DNA of 57,756 nucleotides from Candidatus Bathyarchaeum sp. (GTDB taxonomy: Archaea > Thermoproteota > Bathyarchaeia > Bathyarchaeales > Bathyarchaeaceae). The stretch is from assembly GCA_016930555.1 (NCBI GenBank), contig JAFGGM010000054.1:1-57756 (forward strand), in the 5' to 3' direction. The number at the start of each line of letters is the position of its first letter. Positions within the stretch are counted from its first letter, which is position 1. A program made the position numbers and the translations under genes. The notes beneath the pieces were generated by a model. That model searched no databases. It was not told where the DNA came from and worked only from the letters and a program-made list of their open reading frames with translations. Below, in pieces: positions 37,012 to 46,954 of the stretch.

Positions 37012-37326
37012 TTATGTCTTTTTTGATAGCGCCTTCAATGTTCCAGAGACACCCAACACATGAACAGCTTCAGCTTTACTATCTATGACCGTGGTTGAAG
37101 CAATGGCAGCTCTAACCTGCTCAAGAGCCTTGTGGGAACAACAAAGAACAATCTGTCCCTTCTCTGGACGCTTTCTTATCAATCTTACGTTTGCTTTGCT
37201 GGCGCCGTATTCGCCGAAGAGTCTGTGAATTGATGCTTGAACCGCATCGAGTACTGCCTCTTCACTGGGAAGCTGTTCGCCTACGACTGCTAGCGCCAAG
37301 TAACGTCTTTTTTCGCGTTTAAGCAT
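37012..37326 (-). CDS. rnp2: Ribonuclease P protein component 2 (Pop5)
   Basis: KREKRRYLALAVVGEQ...HRLFGEYGASKANVRLI; adjacent to p30 gene. Confidence 0.9.
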   Translation of the reverse strand: MLKREKRRYLALAVVGEQLPSEEAVLDAVQASIHRLFGEYGASKANVRLIRKRPEKGQIVLCCSHKALEQVRAAIASTTVIDSKAEAVHVLGVSGTLKALSKKT

Positions 37327-38074
37327 CTCCTTGCCTTCCTAAAACGCGTATTCCCGGAGCCACATAATCCACACTTAATTTCTTTCTATTACGTTCAACT
37401 ATGCCCCACGGATTGTCTGACAGTGCCCCCAAAGCTGATGATGATCGCATGTCAAAGAGTGTTGTTAAGGCTGCATAGTCGTGGGCTCCTCTCATGAGCA
37501 ATCTCTCTGTGGCGCCACTAACAACTGTAACTGGCACCTTAAATCGTGTTGCCATCGCCACTTCCCTTCTTAGGCGGGACAGAAGGCGAACTCTAGAAAT
37601 ACTTGTTAACTGCAAAAGGGGAGCCAATTCAATTTCCAGGGATGCAAGAGCCTGTGATGCAAGCTCGGCTTCTGCTTCATCAAAAAATCTTTTGCGGAGG
37701 CTTGTAACCGAAAACTGCAGCAAATCCACTCGCCTGTCCTTGGCTGCCTGCCTAGCAACATCCTTTGTGTCACATCTTACGGCTATGACCTCAAATCTTC
37801 TTCGGTAACGCCGTAGACTCTGAAGAAGCTCATCAGAGTTTCTGGGAGCAAACGTCACTCTTGCAGCAAAATCCAGTTCTTCTTTACTACAGAGTCGTTT
37901 GAGCTGACTGATCTGTTCTTTGGTAACTTCAGATGGGAGAGGTATGGCAACTAGACCATAACCTAGCTCCGAGGCTTTCCTGAACATATTCTCTGTTTTG
38001 TTCATGTCTTCTATTGGTGCCCTAAGATTCAGGTCAGCGAACCGTCTCATGTTATCATCCCAATTTCTTTGCAA
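37319..38074 (-). CDS. rnp3: Ribonuclease P protein component 3 (p30)
   Basis: FADLNLRAPIEDMNKTENMFRKASELGYGLVAIPLP; DLLQFSVTSLRKRFFDEAEAELA. Confidence 0.9.
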   Translation of the reverse strand: MQRNWDDNMRRFADLNLRAPIEDMNKTENMFRKASELGYGLVAIPLPSEVTKEQISQLKRLCSKEELDFAARVTFAPRNSDELLQSLRRYRRRFEVIAVRCDTKDVARQAAKDRRVDLLQFSVTSLRKRFFDEAEAELASQALASLEIELAPLLQLTSISRVRLLSRLRREVAMATRFKVPVTVVSGATERLLMRGAHDYAALTTLFDMRSSSALGALSDNPWGIVERNRKKLSVDYVAPGIRVLGRQGDA

Positions 38075-38490
38075 ACCGCTATCACGTCTTCGATTTTGGA
38101 TTTCCTGAATCTTATGCGTATGCGAATAGGGTCAGACGTGACAAGTTTAGTCTTACTTTTGAAGGCAGCCTGTTTGTCAAGTCTGATGTATAAACTGCCC
38201 TTCTCTGTGCAAAGATGTATTGTTCTCTCCAGTTCATCCTTATCCAAAACGCTGAGGTTGGCTGCAAGATGTTCAACCAGAGATTTGATTATTTTTTTGT
38301 CTTTGATTCTAGTTTCGAAGAAGGTTATGGGGTTGCCGTAATGACCCTCTAAGCTGCTTCGATTAAAGACTATCTCTTCAAGATATTCATTTGGCAAAAT
38401 ATTCTGAACTGCCTCCAATACCTTATCCAAGTCTTCTGTGGCGTGGGCACAGAAACGAAAATCAACATAAGCTATAGGCAGCTGAGACAA
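38047..38490 (-). CDS. Exosome-associated RNA-binding protein (archaeal RNase P/exosome operon)
   Basis: YVDFRFCAHATEDLDKVLEAVQNIL...GHYGNPITFFETRIKD. Confidence 0.8.
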   Translation of the reverse strand: MSQLPIAYVDFRFCAHATEDLDKVLEAVQNILPNEYLEEIVFNRSSLEGHYGNPITFFETRIKDKKIIKSLVEHLAANLSVLDKDELERTIHLCTEKGSLYIRLDKQAAFKSKTKLVTSDPIRIRIRFRKSKIEDVIAVCKEIGMIT

Positions 38491-38608
38491 AACCTACCTC
38501 ACACTCTTTCTGAACTCTATTACACACAACTTGATATAGCTATCTCAAACACAACATAAGCAAACAAAAAGGAAAGAATGGTTGTTGAGTGCCTCCAATA
38601 AACAGAGA

Positions 38609-39172
38609 CTACTGCTTGATTCTTCTTTTCATAACTGCATTGCGGCTTGGTCGGAATTTCTCTGCTCCCAATCCTCTGTTGCGGAGTCCCCGCACTTCTC
38701 TGCCTGCGCTAGTTATTCCACGGAATGCTCGTCCTGTCTGGTCTGCTATTGGATGATCAGGAAGAATTGCTGGGTCAACCAAAATGATTTCGTACCATTT
38801 GAAGCGGCCATCTTCCCAAACCCAATATGAGTTTAGAACTTCCAAGTTCGGGAACTTTCTGGCTGCCCGCTCCTCAGCGATTAATCTCATGTTTTTGGAA
38901 AGTTTGATTTTGTTTACTCCCAACCGTTTCTGTCTGCGTCCGCCAGTTGGTCTTGTTTTTCTGAAGCCAGAACGTCTGACCCGCACCCGAGCCAAAACAA
39001 TGCCCTGTTTGGCTTTGTAGCCAAGGTTTCTTGCTCTGTCCAGTCGGGTTGGTCTTTCGATTCTTACAATAGAGTCTTGTTTGCGCCAAGTTATGGCTCT
39101 ATGCCACATTAGCTCCTTGACAAAGGATTCATTCGGCTTTTTCCACGCCTTTGCAATATACTTGTATGCCAT
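38609..39172 (-). CDS. rpl15e: Ribosomal protein L15e
   Basis: [13 protein letters not shown]...[28 protein letters not shown]...[24 protein letters not shown]. Confidence 0.96.
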   Translation of the reverse strand: MAYKYIAKAWKKPNESFVKELMWHRAITWRKQDSIVRIERPTRLDRARNLGYKAKQGIVLARVRVRRSGFRKTRPTGGRRQKRLGVNKIKLSKNMRLIAEERAARKFPNLEVLNSYWVWEDGRFKWYEIILVDPAILPDHPIADQTGRAFRGITSAGREVRGLRNRGLGAEKFRPSRNAVMKRRIKQ

Positions 39173-39393
39173 ATTTCATTCCTCTCATTCGTTCGGTTCA
39201 ACCCTATGTAGGGTCACATCCCATAGGAACTTGTAGCAAAAGAAACAAAGACAGTTAATAAACCTTTTCCGCACACTTTGGGACTTTTATGTGTACTTTC
39301 GGGGGCTTCTCTATTTTTTTCTGAATAACATTAAACCGTCTATTGTTGTTGTAACATATTCGAATCCGGATTGTACTAATGCTTTTATCATGA

Positions 39394-39819
39394 TTAGACA
39401 ACAGCGGATAAGATTGAGATAATTACAAGTGGTAATCCCGTAAACATAAGCAGAAGTCCTGTTGAAATTTGGTTTTCACGAAATTCTGTTCGTTGCTTTG
39501 ACAGTTTTTCGGTAACATAAGCTGTAGAAGGAGCTTTTGCTGATTGAATTCTGCCTTCTGCATATCCGCCCGCAAGCATGGCACCGGTTCCAATTATCAA
39601 AGCCCCTTCGATAAACAATAAGGAACTTAAAGTTGTTTTTTCTTCATTTCCAAAAATCCATGCTGCAGTTAACCTGATTTGAGTGCCATAAAGAACTACT
39701 GCAATTAGGTCAATAACAAATATCAAGACGTTAAAAAACACTATTATGGTTATGGCTTTTTTCCACCCTGATATATTCTTCAATTGAATAAACACAACTG
39801 AGCGCGTGCTCATAATCAA
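39394..39819 (-). CDS. Membrane protein, unknown function
   Basis: 141 aa ORF with three TM-like segments. Confidence 0.55.
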   Translation of the reverse strand: MIMSTRSVVFIQLKNISGWKKAITIIVFFNVLIFVIDLIAVVLYGTQIRLTAAWIFGNEEKTTLSSLLFIEGALIIGTGAMLAGGYAEGRIQSAKAPSTAYVTEKLSKQRTEFRENQISTGLLLMFTGLPLVIISILSAVV

Positions 39820-40120
39820 CTAGAATTGGGTATGGATTTAATTTTTATGACGTATTACTTTCATCAAAATCTTTTGTAATCTGCCCAGAACCCCACGCAA
39901 ACGAATTAAAAATTTGATAGTACACATTTGGGTTTGGGAGTTAAATTCTAATTCCATAACTATGAAAAACAAATTCTAATTAGTTCTAGAATTATGCACC
40001 ATAGCTCTTTATAGCATAGATTTAACAATAGATTATTGGGGAAAGTAGAAATCAGAAGTTAGATTTCGGATTGCGGGAGAATAGTGGAGACATTGCCACT
40101 TCACTTGGAATAAACCTTTT

Positions 40121-40795
40121 TCAAGCTTTGTTCACAAGCTTAACTTCTTTGATTGTGAGGACTCCACTGTTGTTTTCATAGCTTGTTTCAGAGTCTACTA
40201 TTTGGAGGCGTTTTTTGTAGATTGGAGCATCCAGAACTAGTGACTCATATTCTCCCCCTTCGCCCACCAAACTAATCTGATATTTTTCGTGGAGTTCCAC
40301 AAGCTTCTCTAGTGTTTCTGTGTTTATTTCTCGCCCCAGCCACGTTTGATCCAAACCGTAAGCATACACTCCAACCAGTATGACCCTGAATTTGAGGCGA
40401 ATCAAATCTTTCATTATTTCCAGCGCGTCTTGATGCCAAAGGGGAGCAATAGACTTGAGTCCCAACTCATCGCATAATCGGTCGATTCGTTCTTTCTGGT
40501 ATGTAGACTGCACCGCTCCAGTTACTACTCCATCCACGTCAAGGGACGCAAGCAATTTCTTGAGGTCTTCAAGTTCCTTCTCTTTTATTCCAGAGGTTTC
40601 AGCTTTAACCAACGGAATCTCAAGCGTCCTAGCTATATAGTCTGTCAAATGAATGTTGGGAACATGGAACATGTAGCTATCAGAGCGTTTGGGAAGCATG
40701 GTAGCTAAGATTTCTATGGTGTGCCCTATCTGCTGGGCTTGATAAAGAGCAAGAATCGAATCCTTTCCCCCAGTAATTAATGCTGCCAACCGCAA
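40121..40795 (-). CDS. dph6: Diphthine--ammonia ligase (Dph6/MJ0570 family)
   Basis: AALITGGKDSILALYQA; GEGGEYESLVLDAPIYKKRL. Confidence 0.9.
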   Translation of the reverse strand: MRLAALITGGKDSILALYQAQQIGHTIEILATMLPKRSDSYMFHVPNIHLTDYIARTLEIPLVKAETSGIKEKELEDLKKLLASLDVDGVVTGAVQSTYQKERIDRLCDELGLKSIAPLWHQDALEIMKDLIRLKFRVILVGVYAYGLDQTWLGREINTETLEKLVELHEKYQISLVGEGGEYESLVLDAPIYKKRLQIVDSETSYENNSGVLTIKEVKLVNKA

Positions 40796-40826
40796 CTTCT
40801 ATGCACTCTACTGTTCGCTTTTCAGT

Positions 40827-42185
40827 TCACATATTCTTTGCTTTCTCAACTATCTGTCTGGTCTTTTCTTCCCACTCTGCAAGTCCTTCAGGTGAAGGTG
40901 GATAATTCCTATGCAGTTCCTTGGTTTCTGTCATGAGTTTAGCGGTGGTATTCAACTTTCTTAGAAGAGACAAACATCCAACTCCTTTGAAGAGTCTGCT
41001 AGTTTTCTCAGTTATATTCAGTTTCAGGTCTTCGCCCATGCTTGCCTTAAGTAAGTCATCGTCAGTGATCAGGTGGTGCTGCATTCCATAATTCATTTCC
41101 TTGTTGGTCAACCGTTGAAGAAGCATACGGAAAACGTCCAACCCAGCCTGTTTTGCGCCATAAAATTCCATGAACATGCCAGTGTATGGCCAAAGAACCT
41201 CTCTGCTCACATCCCCCTTCTCCAAGGCGCCTACGATGACTTCTGCAGCTTTTACTCCCCCCATCATCGAGGAACCTATTCCACCCCCGTGAATCGGATT
41301 AACTTGGCAAGCAGCATCGCCAATAATTATGATTCCGTTTGCTACCATGGGACTTATGGGTCTTCGGGTAGGAACAAGACCTCCCCCGCCAGTTAACAGC
41401 TGTGAATCTTTAAAAAGCGTCATAGATAAAACATATTCATGATACAGTTGCTTCGGATTAGGGAAACCTTTGGTCATGGCTACACCTAAACCTGCATTAA
41501 CTATGTTTGAGTTTTTGGGAAAAATCCAGCAGTACCCTCCTGGAAACCGCTGCAGATCAAGGTAGATTTTACAGTATCCAGGCTCCGAAATCTGCTCTTT
41601 TACTTCGCGGATTTCGCGGTAACAAATCTCCACATCCTCATCTGCAACTTCTGCTTCTATGCCAAATTCTGGAGGAAGCTTTTTTCTTAAAACTGCTGAA
41701 TGTCCACTTGCATCCACAACTACCTGAGCACGTATTTCATTCTTTTCGCCAGTTACTGTGTCCTTAACTGAGACGCCAGCGACAAAATCGTCGTTTATGA
41801 TTGGATTTGTTACCATGATGGAGTCCATCAGGGTTGCTCCCGTATCTTTTGCTTCTTTCAATAGTCTTTGACCAAAAAGTTGACGATTAACTAGATATCC
41901 GTGGACGCCCTCCCCCTGAACAGTGACGATGGTTTCCATGTCAGGTGAATAAACTTTAATTCCGTCTATTTTTTGCTCCAGTTCCTTTCCTGAGGGAGGA
42001 GCCAGCTTTATGTTATCAAAATGATGCTTTCCTATGGCGTCCCCACAGACTTTGTCTCCTATCTTCTGCTCTGGCTTCTGATCGATCATGCAGACTTTAA
42101 GTCCCGCTTTGGCAACAGTTTTGGCTGTCAAGCAGCCTCCTGTTCCAGCGCCTACAACTATAACATCAAATTTATTCAATGGCAT
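40827..42185 (-). CDS. Geranylgeranyl reductase family FAD-dependent oxidoreductase
   Basis: VIVVGAGTGGCLTAKTVAKAGLKVCMIDQ; GIIIIGDAACQVNPIHGGGIGSSMMGG. Confidence 0.9.
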   Translation of the reverse strand: MPLNKFDVIVVGAGTGGCLTAKTVAKAGLKVCMIDQKPEQKIGDKVCGDAIGKHHFDNIKLAPPSGKELEQKIDGIKVYSPDMETIVTVQGEGVHGYLVNRQLFGQRLLKEAKDTGATLMDSIMVTNPIINDDFVAGVSVKDTVTGEKNEIRAQVVVDASGHSAVLRKKLPPEFGIEAEVADEDVEICYREIREVKEQISEPGYCKIYLDLQRFPGGYCWIFPKNSNIVNAGLGVAMTKGFPNPKQLYHEYVLSMTLFKDSQLLTGGGGLVPTRRPISPMVANGIIIIGDAACQVNPIHGGGIGSSMMGGVKAAEVIVGALEKGDVSREVLWPYTGMFMEFYGAKQAGLDVFRMLLQRLTNKEMNYGMQHHLITDDDLLKASMGEDLKLNITEKTSRLFKGVGCLSLLRKLNTTAKLMTETKELHRNYPPSPEGLAEWEEKTRQIVEKAKNM

Positions 42186-42360
42186 TCTTCTCCAGCTTCT
42201 AGTTTGTTATTCTGCCTGAAAAGGGCTTCATAACTCTTGCGATGTTTAAGGAAAATCGTGACGGATTAAATTAAGGTTTTTAGCTGGTCAAGGGCTCATA
42301 GAAACGGTTTCAGTTGAGTTGTAAATTGTGCCCAAGTGGTTGCCTAACTGAGAAACTATG

Positions 42361-43242
42361 TTAAGATAAGCAGTTTTCGTCGCACTTGTTTGCTTTGAAT
42401 TTGTCCCAGCAATGTACTATGTCCCTCATCAGCTCTGGCTGCAAATCATAGAAAACATTTATTCTTCCTTCTGGGAAGAACATTCTAATGCTAATCTCTC
42501 GCCCAAGCCTGTCCATGCTTAGCATACTTGCCTCAGGCTTCTTTGGTAGAATATCCTTGTATTTTTCGTAGAATTTGTTAATTGTTGGCTTAATACAGTC
42601 TTCAATCATCTGTTTGTTTGTTCTGTGGTCTAGATGTGGAAATCCCATTTTGAAGGAGTAGTCGATTAAATTCTTCCTTCCAGAGTAGTTGATTATGATG
42701 CTATCTAACACTTTCTTGTTGGGTATCTCTGTGATGTTGTATGTTGGCGTGTAGATTTTGGTGTAATTGATGGTTATCTCTTTAACTTCGCCCTCAACAT
42801 CTCCTATTTTCACGTAGTCCCTAACCATGAACGGTCTGGAAATCATGATGTAAAAACCCGCCAGGAAGTTACCTAATGTTTGAGTTGATGCAAAGCCTAT
42901 GGCTGTTCCTGTTAAAGCTCCACCTGCAAGAAACAAATCAGTAGGCACATTGAATAGAACCAAAACCGAAATTAAGGCGCCTGTAGCGACAAGCAATCTA
43001 ACAACCAACTTCAGAATGTTGATTGCATGAGGCTCCATATTTACCCGTTTTCCATACTTGCCTATTGACCTGCGAAGAACCTTGTCAAGAATAAAAGCAA
43101 CAACAAGTATAATTATTAATATACCAAAATCAAGTAGCAACTCTTCTGTTGGTGTTAATTGACCAAATATTTTGGTCCAAAATCCTTCATTTACTGTTGA
43201 GTTGTCTGCTGTTAGAAACATGGGAACTTTGGTACACTCCAT
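42361..43242 (-). CDS. Mechanosensitive ion channel (MscS family)
   Basis: TGTAIGFASTQTLGNFLAGFYIMISRPFMVRDYVKIGDVEGEVKEITINYTKI. Confidence 0.9.
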   Translation of the reverse strand: MECTKVPMFLTADNSTVNEGFWTKIFGQLTPTEELLLDFGILIIILVVAFILDKVLRRSIGKYGKRVNMEPHAINILKLVVRLLVATGALISVLVLFNVPTDLFLAGGALTGTAIGFASTQTLGNFLAGFYIMISRPFMVRDYVKIGDVEGEVKEITINYTKIYTPTYNITEIPNKKVLDSIIINYSGRKNLIDYSFKMGFPHLDHRTNKQMIEDCIKPTINKFYEKYKDILPKKPEASMLSMDRLGREISIRMFFPEGRINVFYDLQPELMRDIVHCWDKFKANKCDENCLS

Positions 43243-43372
43243 TTATGGAGGAGATTGTGAGATTTTAGTTAAACAAAAACCTTTCTATACCCCTACAAAA
43301 TGCGTACAAGAAAAGAAAGCAATAATTAAGACCTAGCAAATCACAAACTTGACCTAGAAGAGAGATAAAGAC

Positions 43373-43693
43373 ATGCCAGAAACGCTTCGAGTAAAAACAT
43401 GGCAACAATTCAAGGAGTTAGCCCACGAAAAGAATGCAAAAACTGTTGTTTATGTTATCGCCCAGAGTGTTCCAGCTAGAAACCACACTGGACTAAAACT
43501 TATCTTACCTTTTGCTGGTGGTCAGTATATATTCACTGATACAGCTAAAGGCGATAAAATGAGAAGAACAAGAATATCCGTCCGTACTGACAGCAAAGGA
43601 AACCATTTCCTCACAGACCAAGATATAATAAACTTTCTTAAAACAAATCTGGAAATTAACGGACTAAAAATTTTTTCATACTGGACAGCTTAA
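43373..43693 (+). CDS. Hypothetical protein
   Basis: 106 aa ORF with plausible composition. Confidence 0.55.
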   Translation: MPETLRVKTWQQFKELAHEKNAKTVVYVIAQSVPARNHTGLKLILPFAGGQYIFTDTAKGDKMRRTRISVRTDSKGNHFLTDQDIINFLKTNLEINGLKIFSYWTA

Positions 43694-43807
43694 AAAATCT
43701 GCCGTTTTCAAGAATAATTGAGTAATAAAAAAGGTTGGTTGTCGGGTCGATAATTGACCCGATTATGTTACTTTCTGTTTGATATTGTTTCGTGCAGTTG
43801 GTATTAG

Positions 43808-44068
43808 CTAAGGAATGAACATCGATAGTAAAGTTTCTGTGCGAACTACGCTGGGATGTGCCTCAATCATCTCGTAGATAATATGTGTCAATTGCTCGGA
43901 ATTGTCTGCTTCTATTATTGCTATTGCATCGAATCTTCCCAGAACAGAATTGGCCAGCGTTACGCCCTTTATCTTTCTGGATTGTACGATCTCCTCTGAT
44001 GTTCCAGGTCTCATAGTCAAGAGTACGAAGGCTCTGATTTTTTTGCTGCGGAGATCTTTTGTAGCCAT
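43808..44068 (-). CDS. Stand-alone Lrp/AsnC ligand-binding (RAM) domain protein
   Basis: FVLLTMRPGTSEEIVQSRKIKGVTLANSVLGRFDAIAIIEADNSEQLTHIIYEMIEAHPSVVRTETLLSM; no HTH. Confidence 0.85.
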   Translation of the reverse strand: MATKDLRSKKIRAFVLLTMRPGTSEEIVQSRKIKGVTLANSVLGRFDAIAIIEADNSEQLTHIIYEMIEAHPSVVRTETLLSMFIP

Positions 44069-44084
44069 TGTGTTTCTCTCCTCT

Positions 44085-44315
44085 CTAGAAGAGCGTGATT
44101 GCAGTTTCGGTGTGGACGATGTTGGGGTCCTTCTCGATTACTTTGTATACGAACTCATTAAGTGTTTCTAAGTCTGGAGCTTCTAAGACAACTATGACGT
44201 CATGTCTGCCGTACACAGAGTCGGCATGTAGAACGTTTTCGAACCGCATTCGGATGGCTTTAACTACATCTTCAGATGTTCCAGGTCGAGTTTCAATTAG
44301 CAGGTATGCTTTCAT
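44085..44315 (-). CDS. Stand-alone Lrp/AsnC ligand-binding (RAM) domain protein
   Basis: AYLLIETRPGTSEDVVKAIRMRFENVLHADSVYGRHDVIVVLEAPDLETLNEFVYKVIEKDPNIVHTETAITLF; no HTH. Confidence 0.87.
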   Translation of the reverse strand: MKAYLLIETRPGTSEDVVKAIRMRFENVLHADSVYGRHDVIVVLEAPDLETLNEFVYKVIEKDPNIVHTETAITLF

Positions 44316-44343
44316 GCTTATTCACCTCTCCATATTTTACAGT

Positions 44344-45801
44344 TTAATAGTCTAGATATTTCATTATTTCCCACGGAGTGACATAGAGGCAGTACTGGTT
44401 CCAGTCTTTGGTCTTGTAGTCAATGAAGGCATCGAATATGTGACTGCCAAGTGCCTTATGAACAACCTCATCGCTCTGCATAGACTCTAGAGCATCCCTC
44501 AATGTTGTAGGCAACTCTTTGATGCCTAATGCACGTCTTCTTTCAGAGCTCAACTCGTAAACGTCTTCGTCAATTGGGTCTCCTGGATCAATTTTATTCT
44601 TTATTCCATCAAGTCCAGCCATGAGTATACACGCAAGTGATAGGTACGAGTTACATGATGGATCAGCAGCACGTAACTCAGCTCGTTTGGCTGCAGCATG
44701 TTCTGGACCTTTAAAGTATACAGGAACACGTACCATAGCTGACCGGTTGCGGCGGGACCACATTATGAAAATGGGTGCTTCAAAACCTGGTACAAGTCTC
44801 TTGTAGGAGTTTACTGTTGGGCAGTTTATTGCGGTTATGGCTCTAGCGTGTTCTAACAATCCTCCAATGAAGTATCTGCCTGTCTGACTCATTTCGGCAT
44901 ATTCGTCAGCTTCATCATACATCGCATTCGTCTTTCCCTTCCACAGGGATGCGTGAACGTGCATGCCGCTGGCATTGTCAAGGTAAACTGGTTTAGGCAT
45001 GAAAGTTGCAATCAATCCATGCTTCTTTGCGATGTTTTTGGCTACGAACTTGTAGTAGAGTGTTCGGTCAGCGGTTTTCACCAATTCGCCATATTTGAAG
45101 TCGATTTCAATTTGTCCTGCAGTGGCGACTTCGTGGTGGTGCATTTCGATTTCTGTGTCAAAGTTTTCTTCTAGCAGTGTAGCAACTTCGTTTCGGTACT
45201 CAACAGTTGTGTCTTCTGGTGGCGGTCTGAAGTATGCTTCTTTTGGCCTTAATATATGAGCCCCTGGAGTGGTTTCTGGCGATTTTGGTACAACTCGGGG
45301 CGCTCCCCATGAGTCTCCTGCACCACCTTTCGGGCTAACCCACATGTCCCAGACAAGGTTTGTTGGATCAATAGAGCTGAAGACGAAGTATTCTAGTTCT
45401 GGACCGAAAAAACCTGTGTATCCCATGTCTGCTGCTGCTTGGACCGCTCTTTTAGCTACGTATCCTCTTGGGTCTACGTCAGAAGCTTCTGTGCCTCCAT
45501 AGGCTTCATAGACGTCTCCTAGGATTATAGCACTTTTCTGCATATCGTCGGTTGTCCATGGTATAATTGCTAGTGTGTCAGGGTTTGGTTTGAGGATCAT
45601 GTCTGATTCTTCGATGGTTTTGAATCCCCGTACTGATGATCCGTCAAAACCGATGCCTGCGGTTAGTGCTTGTCCCTCCGTGTAGTGTCTTGCGGGTAGC
45701 ACTACGTCCTGCATCAGACCTCGGATGTCTACGAAGGCTGTGTGTACCCACCTGATTTTGTTTTTCTTTAGTGTTTCTCTGGCTTTTGTAATAGCCTCCA
45801 T
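44344..45801 (-). CDS. glnA: Glutamine synthetase type I
   Basis: IGFDGSSVRGF, MHHHEVATAGQIEIDF, NRSAMVRVP motifs; start set to ATG at 45801, preceded by GGTGA. Confidence 0.95.
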   Translation of the reverse strand: MEAITKARETLKKNKIRWVHTAFVDIRGLMQDVVLPARHYTEGQALTAGIGFDGSSVRGFKTIEESDMILKPNPDTLAIIPWTTDDMQKSAIILGDVYEAYGGTEASDVDPRGYVAKRAVQAAADMGYTGFFGPELEYFVFSSIDPTNLVWDMWVSPKGGAGDSWGAPRVVPKSPETTPGAHILRPKEAYFRPPPEDTTVEYRNEVATLLEENFDTEIEMHHHEVATAGQIEIDFKYGELVKTADRTLYYKFVAKNIAKKHGLIATFMPKPVYLDNASGMHVHASLWKGKTNAMYDEADEYAEMSQTGRYFIGGLLEHARAITAINCPTVNSYKRLVPGFEAPIFIMWSRRNRSAMVRVPVYFKGPEHAAAKRAELRAADPSCNSYLSLACILMAGLDGIKNKIDPGDPIDEDVYELSSERRRALGIKELPTTLRDALESMQSDEVVHKALGSHIFDAFIDYKTKDWNQYCLYVTPWEIMKYLDY

Positions 45802-45845
45802 GTTATTCACCATTCATTCAACTTAACTTGAGAATATTACAAGTT

Positions 45846-45914
45846 TGTATATAAATGTTTCTAACATGTTGAAGGAAAGCTTATATACATCTTCTGTTAA
45901 TGAACAAGTATTCA
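45846..45914. promoter_or_regulatory. Divergent glnA/lrp regulatory region with TGAA-N6-TTCA operator
   Basis: glnA TATA (reverse) TTTATATACA at 45855..45846; lrp TATA CTTATATAC at 45880..45888; palindrome TGAACAAGTATTCA at 45901..45914. Confidence 0.65.
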
Positions 45915-45941
45915 TGTTAAGACAAAAACCTAAAATTTGTT

Positions 45942-46442
45942 ATGACCAATTATTCAATAAAAGGAGGAAATACTAAACTGAATAGCGAATCACCACATAA
46001 AGTGGACGAAATAGACCAAAAAATCATACGCCTACTACAAGATGATGCCCGAAAAAGCTTCAACAAAATAGCTGAGAGCCTAGGAATAGCAGTTGGAACA
46101 GCATACAACCGCGTAAAAAACTTGGAGGACAAAGGAATCCTGAAGGGTTACACCATATTGCTGGATTCCGCTAAACTTGGTTACGGCCTAACTGCCTTAA
46201 TACTTATTGAGGCTGAGGGACGATTTCTTCCCGACGTTGAAAAGGCTCTAGCCAAGTTGGATGAGGTTATATGCATTTATGACATCACCGGAGACTATGA
46301 CGTGGCTGTGGTTGCTCGTTTCAAGGACAGAACTACATTGAATAGCTTCATCAAATCAGCACTGAAGATGCCCCATGTAAGCAGAACAGTCACAAACGTT
46401 GTGCTCAATGTTGTCAAGGAAGACTTCAGAGTAAAAGTGTAA
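45942..46442 (+). CDS. Lrp/AsnC family transcriptional regulator
   Basis: VDEIDQKIIRLLQDDARKSFNKIAESLGIAVGTAYNRVKNLEDKGILKGYTI HTH plus RAM domain (TGDYDVAVVARFKDRTTLNSFIKSAL). Confidence 0.93.
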   Translation: MTNYSIKGGNTKLNSESPHKVDEIDQKIIRLLQDDARKSFNKIAESLGIAVGTAYNRVKNLEDKGILKGYTILLDSAKLGYGLTALILIEAEGRFLPDVEKALAKLDEVICIYDITGDYDVAVVARFKDRTTLNSFIKSALKMPHVSRTVTNVVLNVVKEDFRVKV

Positions 46443-46635
46443 ACATCTGCGGCTCAGGCACGCCGCACAACTCATTTTCTTCACATGTTACTATTTGATT
46501 ACATTGTTTTCTTTACAAGTTTAGAACTTTTGGTTTACCCTTTAAGAGTTAATATTTGATTCTCGATGCTAACTTTTAATTCTAAGTTACTCATATTTGC
46601 GTGCTAGCGAAAGTGGAGTTGTGGTTGGTTAGTTT

Positions 46636-46842
46636 ATGCGTAATGATGAATGTATAATTAAATTTCTTAATGGCGAGGGCAAGGTGCTACAGTCTTTTCA
46701 AAGAGATAAAAAAGGTTGGTTTCAAATTAGTTCTAAGAGAATAATTAGACGATGTACAGCAGAACAAACATTGTCACATCTTTTGCCTCCTCTTGCTGGC
46801 GTGAGTAAAGCAATTGTAAAGGTGGAAAGGATTTTTCCCTGA
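46636..46842 (+). CDS. Hypothetical protein
   Basis: 68 aa ORF, MRNDECIIKFLNGEGKVLQSFQRDKKGW...; upstream region AT-rich. Confidence 0.45.
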   Translation: MRNDECIIKFLNGEGKVLQSFQRDKKGWFQISSKRIIRRCTAEQTLSHLLPPLAGVSKAIVKVERIFP

Positions 46843-46954
46843 AAAGTCGATTTGACTACTGACTTTGGGCTATTATGTTTTTTTTGTTCTCCAAATTTTT
46901 AATAATTAAGACATTGTATTCAGGGTAAGAACTCTTGAAGGGGCTAAACAATTC

